Shown piece by piece: positions 29,179-38,339 of a DNA stretch of 64,000 nt; the stretch's first letter is position 1; each line of letters begins with the position of its first letter. A program made the position numbers and the translations under genes. Origin of the DNA: Methylobacterium terricola (lineage in GTDB: Bacteria > Pseudomonadota > Alphaproteobacteria > Rhizobiales > Beijerinckiaceae); the NCBI RefSeq assembly GCF_006151805.1, contig NZ_VDDA01000004.1:248001-312000 (forward strand), in the 5' to 3' direction. A model generated the notes under the pieces. The model made no database searches. It was not told where the DNA came from and worked only from the letters and a program-made list of their open reading frames with translations.

Positions 29179-29865
29179 TCAGCGCGCCGGGTACACCACC
29201 CGGGCCAGGGTCGCCTCGACGCGGGGCGTCGACACCACGGCCGGGGTCGCCTTCTGGTACTGCGCCATCATCCGGCGAGCGGCATCGGCCGGCAAGGCGC
29301 CGATCGGCGCCGTCATGGCGAGCAGTTCCTTGCGGGTCTTGCTCGCAACGACACCCGGACGGTTCACGTCCTGGAAATCGGTCATCTTGTGCTTCTCGCT
29401 GCCGCTCTCGCCATGGAAGACCCGCGGCCCCTCCGGCATGATCACGATGTCGCCGGGACGCAGGGTCGGGTCGCGCAGGAGGGCGGTACGGGCATCGAGG
29501 GACTTGAGCGGCGACACCGTCACGGCGAGCGGCTTCGGCTCGTTCTTCTCGGGCTTCACGTCGGCCTTCGGCAGCGCGACGTAGCGGGTCCGGCCGCGCA
29601 TCGCCTTGGCCTGGACCGCGAGGCGGTTGCGCCGGCTCACGCGCGAGCGCGCGGGGGCGTCGTAGGGTTGGACGGCGTAGGGCTGCGCCACCGGCGCGGG
29701 GGCGTAGGTCGCCTGCGGCGGGGCGAAGATCTGTCGGAGAAAGTCGAGGCCGTCGCCGTCCGCGGCCCGCGCCCCGGCGCCCGAGACGATCAGCAGGCAG
29801 CCCGAGGTCACGGTCAGGGCGATGGCGCGCAGCCGCGCAGCAGGCAGGGTCTGGTGCAGCGGCAT
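29179..29865 (-). CDS. secreted hypothetical protein
   Basis: A 228-residue exported protein with a signal peptide to about residue 35 (LTVTSGCLLIVSGAGARAAD). A Tyr/Pro/Ala-rich linker leads to a conserved-looking C-terminal region (LRPGDIVIMPEGPRVFHG, KMTDFQDV). I recall similar proteins across Bradyrhizobium and Methylobacterium, always unannotated. It is monocistronic and divergent from the protease gene. Confidence 0.65.
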   Translation of the reverse strand: MPLHQTLPAARLRAIALTVTSGCLLIVSGAGARAADGDGLDFLRQIFAPPQATYAPAPVAQPYAVQPYDAPARSRVSRRNRLAVQAKAMRGRTRYVALPKADVKPEKNEPKPLAVTVSPLKSLDARTALLRDPTLRPGDIVIMPEGPRVFHGESGSEKHKMTDFQDVNRPGVVASKTRKELLAMTAPIGALPADAARRMMAQYQKATPAVVSTPRVEATLARVVYPAR

Positions 29866-30154
29866 GGAGCCCCTCCAGTGAAGTGCGACGATGACGGATG
29901 GGAAATCTGTACTGGTACTCGGCCGATTAACCTCGACGGGAGCCTGCCAGTTCCGGGCATCGCGCCAAAGATGAACAATTTATGAGAGGTCCGGCCCCGG
30001 CCCCGCCGATCGGATGAGCCATGACGCGTCACAGGTGGGGGCGCCCGCCCTCACCCGTCTTGCCCCTCGTCCCAATCCCTCGGCTGGGCCGCCGCTTGAA
30101 CCCCGGATCCTGCCCGGTACAGTGCGGCAGGGATCCACGGGTCACGGGCCGACG

Positions 30155-31009
30155 ATGATGCCGCAGTGGAGGCGCCAGGTGATCCGGCCACTGATGACCC
30201 TCCCCGTGGCGGTTCCCCTGGCCCTCGCCGCGCTCGCCGCGCCGGTGCCGGCCCGGGCCCAGGCGGCGCCGCACGGCCCCCTGCCGGACCGGCGCGTGCC
30301 GATGGAGCCGACGGCGTGGCCGTTCACGGCGATCGGACGGGTCAACGTGGTGCAGGGGCCGGCCCATCGCAGCCACTGCACCGGCACCCTGGTCGGGCCG
30401 CGCCAGGTTCTGACCGCCGCCCATTGCCTGTTCGACGCCCGCCTCGACGCCTGGGTCAAGCCGCACCAGATCCACTTCGTCGCCGGCCAGGCCCGGGACG
30501 TGAATACCGGCATTGCCGAGGTGGAGGCGTTCCGCCTCGCCCCCGGCATCGATCTGCGGCTCGCCACTCGGCCGAACCGGAGTGGCATCGCCCCCGAGAT
30601 GATCGGGCGGGATTGGGCGATCCTGACCCTGCGCCAGCCGATGGCGCTGAAACCCGTGCCGTGGCTCGTGCTGCCGAAGGCCGAGCTGCCGGGGAGCCGT
30701 CCGGGCGCGGTGGTGGCGCTCGCCGGCTACGCTGCCGACCGGCCCTTCCTTCCGGTGATCCACCGCGGCTGCGCCGCCCGCATCGATGCGCCGGCCGAGG
30801 GCCTGCTCAGCGATGCCTGCGACTCGATGTCGGGAGAATCCGGCGCCCCGGTGCTGCTGCTGGATGCCGATGGCAGCACCGCGCTGGTCGGGATCCACAC
30901 CGCGGTCACGCGATCGCCCGGGGCCGGCAACGCCGGCCGCTCGGCGACCGGGATCGGCGTCGCCGCCGGAAGCTTCGCGGCGGCGCTCGACGAGACGGTC
31001 AGGCAGTGA
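30155..31009 (+). CDS. trypsin-like serine protease
   Basis: A 284-residue exported S1-type protease. The signal peptide ends near residue 36 (PVPARAQA). The catalytic triad is readable: H90 in VLTAAHC, D153 in GRDWAILTL and S229 in MSGESGAP. GESGAP replaces the canonical GDSGGP, as in V8-like relatives. Two disulfide candidates are visible. Start ATG 30155 is chosen over an upstream frame lacking a signal. Its last 11 bases overlap the end of convergent rsmD. Confidence 0.85.
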   Translation: MMPQWRRQVIRPLMTLPVAVPLALAALAAPVPARAQAAPHGPLPDRRVPMEPTAWPFTAIGRVNVVQGPAHRSHCTGTLVGPRQVLTAAHCLFDARLDAWVKPHQIHFVAGQARDVNTGIAEVEAFRLAPGIDLRLATRPNRSGIAPEMIGRDWAILTLRQPMALKPVPWLVLPKAELPGSRPGAVVALAGYAADRPFLPVIHRGCAARIDAPAEGLLSDACDSMSGESGAPVLLLDADGSTALVGIHTAVTRSPGAGNAGRSATGIGVAAGSFAAALDETVRQ

Positions 31010-31556
31010 AGCGCCAGAACGCCACCTGCGTGTCGCCGTAGGTGCGCCGATCGAGTTCGGTGAAGCCGTCCGGGGGCGTGAGGGCGGCGGAGGCCGTCTC
31101 CTCCACCACCGCGAGGGCATCACGCGTCAGCCACCCGCCCTCCGCGGCCGCCTGCAGCGCCTTCGGCGCCAGGTCGCGGCCATAGGGCGGATCGCAGAAG
31201 ACGAGGCCGAACGGCTCGCCCGGCGGTGCCGCGCCCAGCCGGGTGGCATCCCGGCGAAACAGCCGGGTCACCCCGCCGAGCCCCAGCGTGTCGAGGTTGG
31301 TCCGGATCACGCCGCGCGCCTCCGCGCCCTCGTCGACGAGGAGCGCGAAGGCGGCGCCACGGGACAGGGACTCGCAGGCGAGCGCCCCGGTCCCGGCGAA
31401 CAGGTCGAGGACGCGGGCGCCTTCGACCGGGTCGTCGTAGCCGTGCGCGAGGACGTTGAACATCGCCTCGCGCAGCCGGTCCGAGGTCGGCCGGATCGCG
31501 TCGCTGCGCGGCCCGGCCAGAGCGCGGCCGCGCAAGGATCCTCCGACGATCCGCAT
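30999..31556 (-). CDS. rsmD: 16S rRNA (guanine(966)-N(2))-methyltransferase RsmD
   Basis: A Rossmann-fold methyltransferase of 185 residues that modifies G966 of 16S rRNA during 30S assembly. Motifs are MRIVGGSLRGR at the start, RPTSDRLREAMFNVL, the SAM-binding VLDLFAGTGALACE and the catalytic DPPYG. It is directly downstream (9 bases) of the pseudouridine synthase gene, forming an rRNA-modification pair as in many alphaproteobacteria. Confidence 0.95.
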   Translation of the reverse strand: MRIVGGSLRGRALAGPRSDAIRPTSDRLREAMFNVLAHGYDDPVEGARVLDLFAGTGALACESLSRGAAFALLVDEGAEARGVIRTNLDTLGLGGVTRLFRRDATRLGAAPPGEPFGLVFCDPPYGRDLAPKALQAAAEGGWLTRDALAVVEETASAALTPPDGFTELDRRTYGDTQVAFWRFTA

Positions 31557-31565
31557 CGGTCAGGC

Positions 31566-33563
31566 TCAGCCGCGCGGCGGCCGGCCGCCGCCGGGACGCC
31601 CGCCCGGCCGCCCGCCGGGCTTGCCCCCGCCGCCGGCCCCGCCGGAGCGGAACCCGCCGCCGGGCTTGCCGAAGGACTTGCCCCCCGGCTTGCCCCCGAA
31701 CGAGCGGCCCTCGCCACCGCGGCCGCCGCCACCGGGACGGCCCTCGCCCTTGCCGGCAAAGCCCTTGCCGGCGAAGGACCCGCCGCCGGGCTTGCCGAAG
31801 GACTTGCCCCCTGGCTTGCCCCCGAACGACTTGTCGCCGAACGCCCTGCCGCCGCCCGGCTTGGCCCCGAACGAGCGGCCCTCGCCGCCCCGGCTGCGGC
31901 CCTCGCCGCCGAAGCCGCGGCCTTCGCCCTGCCCACCGAACGAACGGCCTTCGCCGCCTCGGCCGCCTGGGCCGCGGCCCTCGCCGCCGAAGCTGCGGCC
32001 TTCGCCCTGCCCGCCGAAGGAGCGGCCTTCGCCGCGCTTGTCGAAGGAGCGGCCTTCCCCGCCGCCAGTCCCGAAGGACCGGCCACCGCCGGAGCGGCCC
32101 TCGAACGAGCGGCCACCACCGCCGTCCGGACGTCCGCCGGACCGGCCGAAGCCGCGCCCGCGGCCACCGTCATCGCCGAGGCCGGCCTTGGCGCCGCTGA
32201 AACTGCCGCCGCGCGGGCCGCGCTGCGGGGCGTCGCCGTCGCGGTCACGCCGCATCGGGCGGTCGTCGCCGCGCGGCGCGCGGTCCGGGGCGCCTTCGCC
32301 ACCGCGGAACTTGGTCCGGCGGTGCGGCGCCGCCTCGTCCTGCGGCTGAGCCACCAGGCGCTCGACCAGCACCCGGCGGTCGCCGCTGGCGATGGCGCCG
32401 ACGCGCTTGCGCGGCGCGTCCGCCATGGCGGCACGGATCTCCTGCGGGCTGTCGCCCCGGCGATGCACCCGGCCGCGGTTCGGAAGGTCGCCCGCCGCCT
32501 CGGCCTCGGGGTCGCGCCAGACCGTGCGCGGCGGGGCGTGGCGGGCCCCCGGCCCGCCCGGCGGCTTGCCGAATTGCGGCCGGGCGGGGTCGCGCCCGCG
32601 GGGGGGGCCGTCCTGCGCCGCGAGGCGGGCGGCGGCCTTCGGCGAGCCGAACGGCGCGATCGGCTCGCGGACCGGGCTGGTGAAGTCGACGCCGGCCTGC
32701 TCGGCGAGGCTGTTGCCGAGCTGGTCCTTGAGCACCCGGGTGCGGATCTCCTCGACGAGCCCGACCTCGAGGTCGCCGAGCTGGAACGGTCCGAAGGAGA
32801 GCCGGATCAGCCGGTTCACCGACAGGCCGAGATGCTCGAGGATGCGCTTGACCTCGCGGTTCTTGCCCTCGCGCAGGCCGAGCGTCAGCCAGACGTTGTC
32901 GCCCTGCGCCCGGTCGATCGTCGCCTCGATCGGGCCGTATTCCATCCCGTCGATGGTCACGCCCTTGCGCAGCCCGTCGAGCATCGCCTGATCGACGTCG
33001 CCGAAGGCGCGCACGCGGTAGCGGCGCAGCCACCCGGTCTCGGGATGGGCGATGACCTTGGCGAGGCCCCCGTCGTTGGTGAGGAGCAGCAGGCCCTCGG
33101 TGTTGATGTCGAGCCGGCCGACCGCCACCACCCGGGGCAGGTCCTCAGGCAGCACGTCGAACACCGTCTGGCGCCCCTCCGGGTCGCGGGCGGTGGTGAC
33201 GACGCCCCGCGGCTTGTGGAACAGCCACAGGCGGGTGCGCTCGCGGGTCGGCAGCGGCTCGCCGTCGATCGTGATGCGGTCGTCGGGGGTCACGTTCACC
33301 GCCGGCGAATCGAGCCGCTGGCCGTTCAGGGTCACCCGGCCCTCGGCGATCATCGCCTCGGCGTCGCGCCGCGAGGCGATGCCCGCCCGGGCGATCGCCT
33401 TGGCGATGCGCTCCGGCTCCGGCTCGGCCGCCGGCTTCGCCGCCGCCCTGGGGGTGCTCGCACGCTTGGTCGAAGCCTGCCCCTCCGGGGAGCCCGCGGA
33501 TGTCTCGTCCCGTCCGTGACGCCGCTGCGGCGCCCCGGTCTCGTCGTCGTTGATGTCGTTCAT
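31566..33563 (-). CDS. RluB/RsuA-family pseudouridine synthase with long Gly/Arg/Phe-rich tail
   Basis: A 665-residue protein. The first 290 residues form a normal rRNA pseudouridine synthase: an S4 RNA-binding domain (ERIAKAIARAGIASRRDAEAMI) and a catalytic domain with the active-site Asp in GRLDINTEGLLLL. The remaining 370 residues are low complexity. The last 230 repeat GEGRSFGG, GGKSFGKPGG and RGG-like units, an intrinsically disordered RNA-binding type of tail far longer than in E. coli RluB. The ATG at 33563 is the likely start. It is co-transcribed with rsmD. Confidence 0.9.
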   Translation of the reverse strand: MNDINDDETGAPQRRHGRDETSAGSPEGQASTKRASTPRAAAKPAAEPEPERIAKAIARAGIASRRDAEAMIAEGRVTLNGQRLDSPAVNVTPDDRITIDGEPLPTRERTRLWLFHKPRGVVTTARDPEGRQTVFDVLPEDLPRVVAVGRLDINTEGLLLLTNDGGLAKVIAHPETGWLRRYRVRAFGDVDQAMLDGLRKGVTIDGMEYGPIEATIDRAQGDNVWLTLGLREGKNREVKRILEHLGLSVNRLIRLSFGPFQLGDLEVGLVEEIRTRVLKDQLGNSLAEQAGVDFTSPVREPIAPFGSPKAAARLAAQDGPPRGRDPARPQFGKPPGGPGARHAPPRTVWRDPEAEAAGDLPNRGRVHRRGDSPQEIRAAMADAPRKRVGAIASGDRRVLVERLVAQPQDEAAPHRRTKFRGGEGAPDRAPRGDDRPMRRDRDGDAPQRGPRGGSFSGAKAGLGDDGGRGRGFGRSGGRPDGGGGRSFEGRSGGGRSFGTGGGEGRSFDKRGEGRSFGGQGEGRSFGGEGRGPGGRGGEGRSFGGQGEGRGFGGEGRSRGGEGRSFGAKPGGGRAFGDKSFGGKPGGKSFGKPGGGSFAGKGFAGKGEGRPGGGGRGGEGRSFGGKPGGKSFGKPGGGFRSGGAGGGGKPGGRPGGRPGGGRPPRG

Positions 33564-33631
33564 GCGCGCCTGATACCAGACGGGGTTTGGCGAAGCGAGT
33601 GGAACCGATGCGCGATTTTGCAAGGGGTCGC

Positions 33632-34096
33632 ATGCCCGCGAGCGGGGCGATGCGCCCGGATCCGCTCGGCCTTGCCTTCGACGCCGCCCGGGAGGCGGCG
33701 GCGCGAGGCGAGGTGCCGGTCGGTGCCGTCGTGGTCCGGGACGGCGTCGTCCTCAGCGTGGCCGGCAACCGTCCCCGGGCCGATCGCGACCCGACGGCGC
33801 ATGCCGAGATCCTGGCGATCCGCGCCGCCTGCGCCCTCCTCGACGACGAGCGCCTGACCGGCTGCGACCTCTACGTGACTCTCGAGCCCTGTGCGATGTG
33901 CGCCGGCGCGATCAGCGTCGCGCGGATCCGCCGGCTCTACTTCGCCGCCGACGACCCGAAGGGCGGCGCTGTGGAGCATGGGCCGCGCGTCTTCAACCAG
34001 CCGACCTGCCACCACGTCCCGGAGGTGTATGGCGGCCTGCGCGAGAGCGAGGCCGCCGCGCTGCTGCGCGACTTTTTTCGCGGGCGGCGCACCTGA
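33632..34096 (+). CDS. tadA: tRNA-specific adenosine deaminase / nucleoside deaminase
   Basis: A 154-residue zinc deaminase that converts A34 to inosine in tRNA-Arg(ACG). Zinc and catalytic motifs are PTAHAEILAIR and LEPCAMCAGAI. The C-terminal FNQPTCHHVPEVYGG helps recognise tRNA. AAGGGG precedes the ATG at 33632, which sets the start; 33608 and 33650 are alternatives. It is divergent from the pseudouridine synthase gene, sharing a 68-base intergenic space. Confidence 0.88.
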   Translation: MPASGAMRPDPLGLAFDAAREAAARGEVPVGAVVVRDGVVLSVAGNRPRADRDPTAHAEILAIRAACALLDDERLTGCDLYVTLEPCAMCAGAISVARIRRLYFAADDPKGGAVEHGPRVFNQPTCHHVPEVYGGLRESEAAALLRDFFRGRRT

Positions 34097-34126
34097 CCGA
34101 CGGCAAAATTCAGCCTTCTCAAATCA

Positions 34127-34144
34127 ATATAGCAGTGGCTATAT
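34127..34144. promoter_or_regulatory. palindromic MntR-like operator upstream of mntH
   Basis: A perfect 7-4-7 inverted repeat, ATATAGC-AGTG-GCTATAT, in an AT-rich island 43 bases before the mntH start. The core ATAGC-4-GCTAT matches the core of the MntR box known at enterobacterial mntH genes (CATAGC-4-GCTATG). It probably mediates manganese-dependent repression. Confidence 0.65.
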
Positions 34145-34186
34145 AGTCGAAGCCCGGCTCGGCCGGGAACGACGGAGCACGGGCTG

Positions 34187-35518
34187 ATGCGGGATGGATG
34201 GGCGTGGCGCGCTGGCGACGGGGCGGAGCCGAGCCTCGGGGCGATGAACGCGAGCGTGCCGGTGGTCGCGACCGGTTCGTGGCTGCGGCGCCTCCTGGCC
34301 TTCCTCGGCCCCGGCTACATGGTCTCGGTCGGCTACATGGACCCGGGCAACTGGGCCACCGACATCGCTGGCGGGTCGCAGTTCGGCTACACGCTGCTCG
34401 CCGTCATCCTGCTCTCGAACCTGATGGCGGTGGTGCTCCAGGCGCTCGCCGCGCGGCTCGGCATCGCTACCGGCCGCGACCTCGCCCAGGCCTGCCGCGA
34501 CGCCTATCCGCGCCCGGTCGGGATCGCCCTCTGGCTCGCCTGCGAGGCGGCGATCATCGCCTGCGACCTCGCCGAGGTGATCGGCACCGCCATCGCCCTG
34601 AAGCTGCTGTTCGGCCTGCCGCTCCTCGTCGGCGCCGTGCTGACCGGGCTCGACGTGCTGCTGATCCTGCTCCTGATGCGCCGCGGCTTCCGGACGCTCG
34701 AAGCCTTCGTGATCGCGCTCCTCACCATCATCTTCGTCTGTTTCGCGCTCCAGATCGCCATGGCGGCGCCGCCGATCCGCGACGTGCTCGGCGGCTTCGT
34801 CCCCTCGGCGGAGATCGTCACCAACCCGGCGGCGCTCTACCTCGCCATCGGCATCATCGGCGCCACGGTGATGCCCCACAATCTCTACCTGCATTCCTCG
34901 ATCGTGCAGACCCGCGCCTATCCGCGCGACGAGGCCGGCAGGAGGAGCGCGCTGCGCTTCGCGGTGGCGGATTCGACCATCGCCCTGACCCTGGCGCTCT
35001 TCGTCAACGCCGCGATCCTGATCATGGCGGCCAAGGTCTTCCACGGCGCCGGCCAGACCGGCGTGCAGGAGATCGAGGAGGCCCACGCCTTGCTCTCACC
35101 GCTGCTCGGCATCGGCCTCGCCTCGACCCTGTTCGCGCTGGCGCTCCTGGCGTCGGGCCTCAACTCCACGGTCACCGCGACGCTCGCCGGCCAGATCGTG
35201 ATGGAGGGCTTCCTGCGGCTGCGCCTGCCGGACTGGGCGCGCCGCCTCGTCACCCGCGGCATCGCCATCGTTCCGGTGGTGATCGTCACCGGGCTCTATG
35301 GCGATGCCGGAACCGCCCGGCTCCTGGTGCTGAGCCAGGTCGTGCTGTCGATGCAACTGCCCTTCGCGGTGATCCCGCTCGTCAGCTTCGTGTCCGACAG
35401 GCGCAAGATGGGCGTCTTCGTCATCCCGGCCTGGCTCAAGATGCTGTCCTGGAGCATCGTCGCGGTGATCGTGGTCTTGAACCTGAAGCTTCTCGTCGAC
35501 ACCGTCACCGGCGGCTGA
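34187..35518 (+). CDS. mntH: Nramp-family divalent metal/proton symporter MntH
   Basis: A 443-residue inner-membrane protein with eleven helices that imports Mn(II), and often Fe(II), with protons. The metal-site motif DPGNW is near residue 52 ([11 protein letters not shown]). The helix 6 motif is [10 protein letters not shown] near residue 227. Both are intact. The start is uncertain: ATG 34187 or 34244 (MNASVP). An MntR-like operator lies upstream, giving a clear manganese-homeostasis link. Confidence 0.95.
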   Translation: MRDGWAWRAGDGAEPSLGAMNASVPVVATGSWLRRLLAFLGPGYMVSVGYMDPGNWATDIAGGSQFGYTLLAVILLSNLMAVVLQALAARLGIATGRDLAQACRDAYPRPVGIALWLACEAAIIACDLAEVIGTAIALKLLFGLPLLVGAVLTGLDVLLILLLMRRGFRTLEAFVIALLTIIFVCFALQIAMAAPPIRDVLGGFVPSAEIVTNPAALYLAIGIIGATVMPHNLYLHSSIVQTRAYPRDEAGRRSALRFAVADSTIALTLALFVNAAILIMAAKVFHGAGQTGVQEIEEAHALLSPLLGIGLASTLFALALLASGLNSTVTATLAGQIVMEGFLRLRLPDWARRLVTRGIAIVPVVIVTGLYGDAGTARLLVLSQVVLSMQLPFAVIPLVSFVSDRRKMGVFVIPAWLKMLSWSIVAVIVVLNLKLLVDTVTGG

Positions 35519-35669
35519 CGCCGATGTCAGGGCGTGGACGCAGAGGCAGGTTCGTGGCCACTGCACAACATTTGGGCGCCGATCGCGCGCCGGACTGCCC
35601 GAGAACTCGGAACATCGGCGCGTCTTGAGGCTTAAGGCACCACGTTTTTTAAATTGCGTGGACGCCACG

Positions 35670-36521
35670 ATGAAGATCCGCACCGGCTACTCGATCGCCT
35701 TCGACACGCCCGGCCCGACCCCGATGGTCCTGATGCTGAACGTGCATCCGTCGCGGGCGCACGACCTGATCACGCCCGACACCATGACCATCGACCCGCC
35801 GGTGCCCGCGCACCAGTTCGTCGATTCCTTCGGCAACCTCTGCACCCGCGTCACCGCGCCGGGCGGGCGGATCACGTTCTCGGCCGATTTCCTGGTCCAG
35901 GACAGCGGCGAGGTCGACGACTACGCGCCCGACGCGATCCAGCATCCCGTCCAGGATCTGCCGGACGACGTGCTGCCCTTCCTCCTCGCCAGCCGCTACT
36001 GCGACACCGACAAGCTGTCGAACACCGCCTGGCAGCTGTTCGGCCACACGCCCGAGGGCTGGGCCCGGGTGCAGGCCATCGTCGACTACGTCCACAACCA
36101 CATCCGCTTCGACTACCAGCGCGCCGATTCCACCCGCTCGGCCCTCGACGGCTTCAACCAGCGCGAGGGCGTATGCCGCGACTTCGCGCATCTCGCCGTC
36201 ACCTTCTGCCGCTGCATGAACATCCCGGCGCGGTACTGCACCGGCTATCTCGGCGATATCGGCGTGCCGGCGGTGCCGGACCCGATGGATTTCTCGGCCT
36301 GGTTCGAGGTCTATCTCGGCGGGCGCTGGTACACGTTCGACGCCCGCCACAACAAGCCGCGGATCGGCCGCATCGTCATGGCGCGCGGCCGCGACGCCAC
36401 CGACGTGGCGATCTCGACGAGCTTCGGCCCGGCTTGGCTCGCCAAGTTCGAAGTCCACACCGACGAGGTGGTGGGCGAGGAGCCGCGGCAGCAGGCGGAG
36501 TGGCTGCAGGCTGCGGAGTAA
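35670..36521 (+). CDS. transglutaminase-like cysteine protease family protein
   Basis: A 283-residue protein with an N-terminal beta-sandwich and a transglutaminase core. The catalytic Cys is in REGVCRDFAHLAV near residue 167. The His and Asp follow in GRWYTFDARHNKPRIGR. The family usually acts as a protease or amidase, but substrates are unknown. The start MKIRTGY at 35670 matches family N-termini. A long inverted repeat follows the stop. Confidence 0.85.
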   Translation: MKIRTGYSIAFDTPGPTPMVLMLNVHPSRAHDLITPDTMTIDPPVPAHQFVDSFGNLCTRVTAPGGRITFSADFLVQDSGEVDDYAPDAIQHPVQDLPDDVLPFLLASRYCDTDKLSNTAWQLFGHTPEGWARVQAIVDYVHNHIRFDYQRADSTRSALDGFNQREGVCRDFAHLAVTFCRCMNIPARYCTGYLGDIGVPAVPDPMDFSAWFEVYLGGRWYTFDARHNKPRIGRIVMARGRDATDVAISTSFGPAWLAKFEVHTDEVVGEEPRQQAEWLQAAE

Positions 36522-36528
36522 GCGGGCC

Positions 36529-36564
36529 CAGGATCCCCTCTCCCGCACGGGAGAGGGGATCCTG
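36529..36564. repeat. 17-base-stem inverted repeat (REP-like or terminator)
   Basis: A perfect 17-base palindromic stem with a 2-base centre (CAGGATCCCCTCTCCCG, CA, and its complement), 7 bases past the transglutaminase stop. The CCCTCTCCCG/CGGGAGAGGG core resembles repetitive intergenic palindromes seen in many GC-rich Gram-negatives. There is no T run. Confidence 0.85.
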
Positions 36565-36679
36565 CACGATACTTGCCGGACCTCGTCGCCTGATTCGCCT
36601 CCGTGAGGCGTGAGCGGCTCCCTCGCCTCACCCGCTGTCAAGCCTGGATGCCCGCGCATTCTCCGGCTATGGCGGCGCG

Positions 36680-38335
36680 ATGCTGCTTCGTCCCTACCAG
36701 CGCGCGAGCCTCGACGCGCTTCAGGCCGATTGGGCGCGCGGCGGCCGCAGCGGCCTGATCGTGCTGCCGACCGGGGCCGGCAAGAGCCTCGTCATCGCCA
36801 CCCTGGTGCGCGAGACGATGGCCCGGAACCCCGACGCCCGGATCGCCGTCGTCACCCATACCCGCGAGCTGATCGCCCAGAACCATGCCGAGCTCCTGGG
36901 CCTGTGGCCGGAGGCCCCGGCCGGCATCGTCTCGGCCGGGCTCGGGCGGCGGGAGGAGACGAAGCCGATCCTGTTCTGCGGCATCCAGTCGGTCTGGAAC
37001 CGGGTCGAGGCGACGGGGGGCTTCGACCTCGTGGTGGTCGACGAGGCCCACCTGATCCCCCGCGACGCCGAGACCCGCTACGGCCGGTTCCTCGACGCGG
37101 TGCGGGCGCGCTCCGCCGATATGCGCCTCGTCGGGCTCACCGCCACACCCTACCGCCTCGACAGCGGCCGCCTCGACGAGGGCCAGGGCCGGGTCTTCGA
37201 GGCCATCGTGTACGAGGCGCAGGTCGGCGACCTGATTCGCGAGGGCTATCTCTCGCTCCTCGTCTCGAAGGCCACCGCGACGATCCTCGACGTCAGCGGC
37301 GTCCCGCTGCGGGCCGGCGACTACGTGCCGGGCGCCCTCGAGGCGGCGGTGAACCGCGACGTCATCACCAAGGCGGCGGTGGCCGAGATGGTGGCCTATG
37401 GCGCCGGGCGCCGGGCCTGGCTCGCCTTCTGCGCCGGGGTGAAGCACGCCGACGCCGTCCGCGACGCGATCCGGGCGGAGGGCTTCTCCTGCGAGTCGAT
37501 CTCGGGCGAGACGGGCAAGCGCGAGCGCGACCGCATCGTGCGCGACTTCCGGGCCGGACGGCTGCGCTGCCTCACCTCGGTCGGCGTGCTGGCGACCGGC
37601 TTCAACGTGCCGGAGGTCGACCTGATCGCGCTGCTCCGTCCGACCCAGAGCACCGGGCTCTACGTGCAGCAGGTCGGAAGGGGCCTGCGCCGGGCGAAGG
37701 GCAAGACCGACGCCCTGGTCCTGGACTATGCCAGCCTCGTGCGCCGGCACGGGCCGATCGACGTGCTCTCGGCCAATGCCGTGGCGCGGGCGCGTCTCCT
37801 CGGCGAGACAGGCGGCCCGCGGGCGAAGCCCTGCCCCGGCTGCGGCGCGCTGATCGCGCTCAATGCCAGCACCTGCGAGGCCTGCTGGGTCGAGCCCGAG
37901 GACGACGAGGCGCCGGAGATGCCGCACGAGGCGGTGGCCGACGACGAGACCGCGGTCCTCTCCGCCGGCACCGTGGCGGTCGTCCGCGAGGCGCATGCGC
38001 GCTGGTGGCCGGTGGCCGGCTGGCGCTTCGCCCGCGAGGGACGGGGGCGCGGCCCCGACGTGCTGGCGGTGGCGCTGGAGGGCGACGAGGACGCCATGAC
38101 CGTGCGTCTCGACCTCGAGGCCTCGGGCTTCGCCCGCGAGAAGGCCGTGCAGTGGTGGCGGCGCCTCGGCGGCGCGATGCCCGCTCCCCTCGACATCGAA
38201 GAGGCTTTGGCGCGCTGCGACGAGCTGGCCCGGCCGGAGGCGGTCCGGATCGTGCCGACCGGGCGCCTCTCGGAAAGCGTCGATTACCGTCTCGCCGGCG
38301 GCACCACCTGGACCGATACGCGGCGGGTCGCCTGA
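36680..38335 (+). CDS. DEAD/DEAH-box superfamily 2 helicase with zinc ribbon
   Basis: A 551-residue ATP-dependent helicase of the SSL2/RecQ-like SF2 group. The order is: Q-region LRPYQRASLDAL; Walker A PTGAGKS (about 29-35); TREL (motif Ia); VVVDEAHL (motif II); GLTATPYRLD (motif III); SVGVLATGFNVPEVD (V); and QQVGRGLRRAKGKT (VI). A Cys4 zinc ribbon (CPGCG, 12 residues, CEAC) follows, then a 160-residue C-terminal domain. Its role, repair or phage-derived, is unclear. The gene is isolated. Confidence 0.88.
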   Translation: MLLRPYQRASLDALQADWARGGRSGLIVLPTGAGKSLVIATLVRETMARNPDARIAVVTHTRELIAQNHAELLGLWPEAPAGIVSAGLGRREETKPILFCGIQSVWNRVEATGGFDLVVVDEAHLIPRDAETRYGRFLDAVRARSADMRLVGLTATPYRLDSGRLDEGQGRVFEAIVYEAQVGDLIREGYLSLLVSKATATILDVSGVPLRAGDYVPGALEAAVNRDVITKAAVAEMVAYGAGRRAWLAFCAGVKHADAVRDAIRAEGFSCESISGETGKRERDRIVRDFRAGRLRCLTSVGVLATGFNVPEVDLIALLRPTQSTGLYVQQVGRGLRRAKGKTDALVLDYASLVRRHGPIDVLSANAVARARLLGETGGPRAKPCPGCGALIALNASTCEACWVEPEDDEAPEMPHEAVADDETAVLSAGTVAVVREAHARWWPVAGWRFAREGRGRGPDVLAVALEGDEDAMTVRLDLEASGFAREKAVQWWRRLGGAMPAPLDIEEALARCDELARPEAVRIVPTGRLSESVDYRLAGGTTWTDTRRVA

Positions 38336-38339
38336 GCGG

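Noticed and set aside
31604-32180. Tandem DNA repeats in the pseudouridine synthase tail as a CRISPR-like or mobile array
   Set aside because: Units vary in length and keep the reading frame, and no regular spacers are present. They are coding repeats.
30786-33857. 1023-codon plus-strand frame with repeated Ala/Pro/Leu units
   Set aside because: It is the complement of the Gly/Arg tail of the pseudouridine synthase. The repeats follow from that tail.
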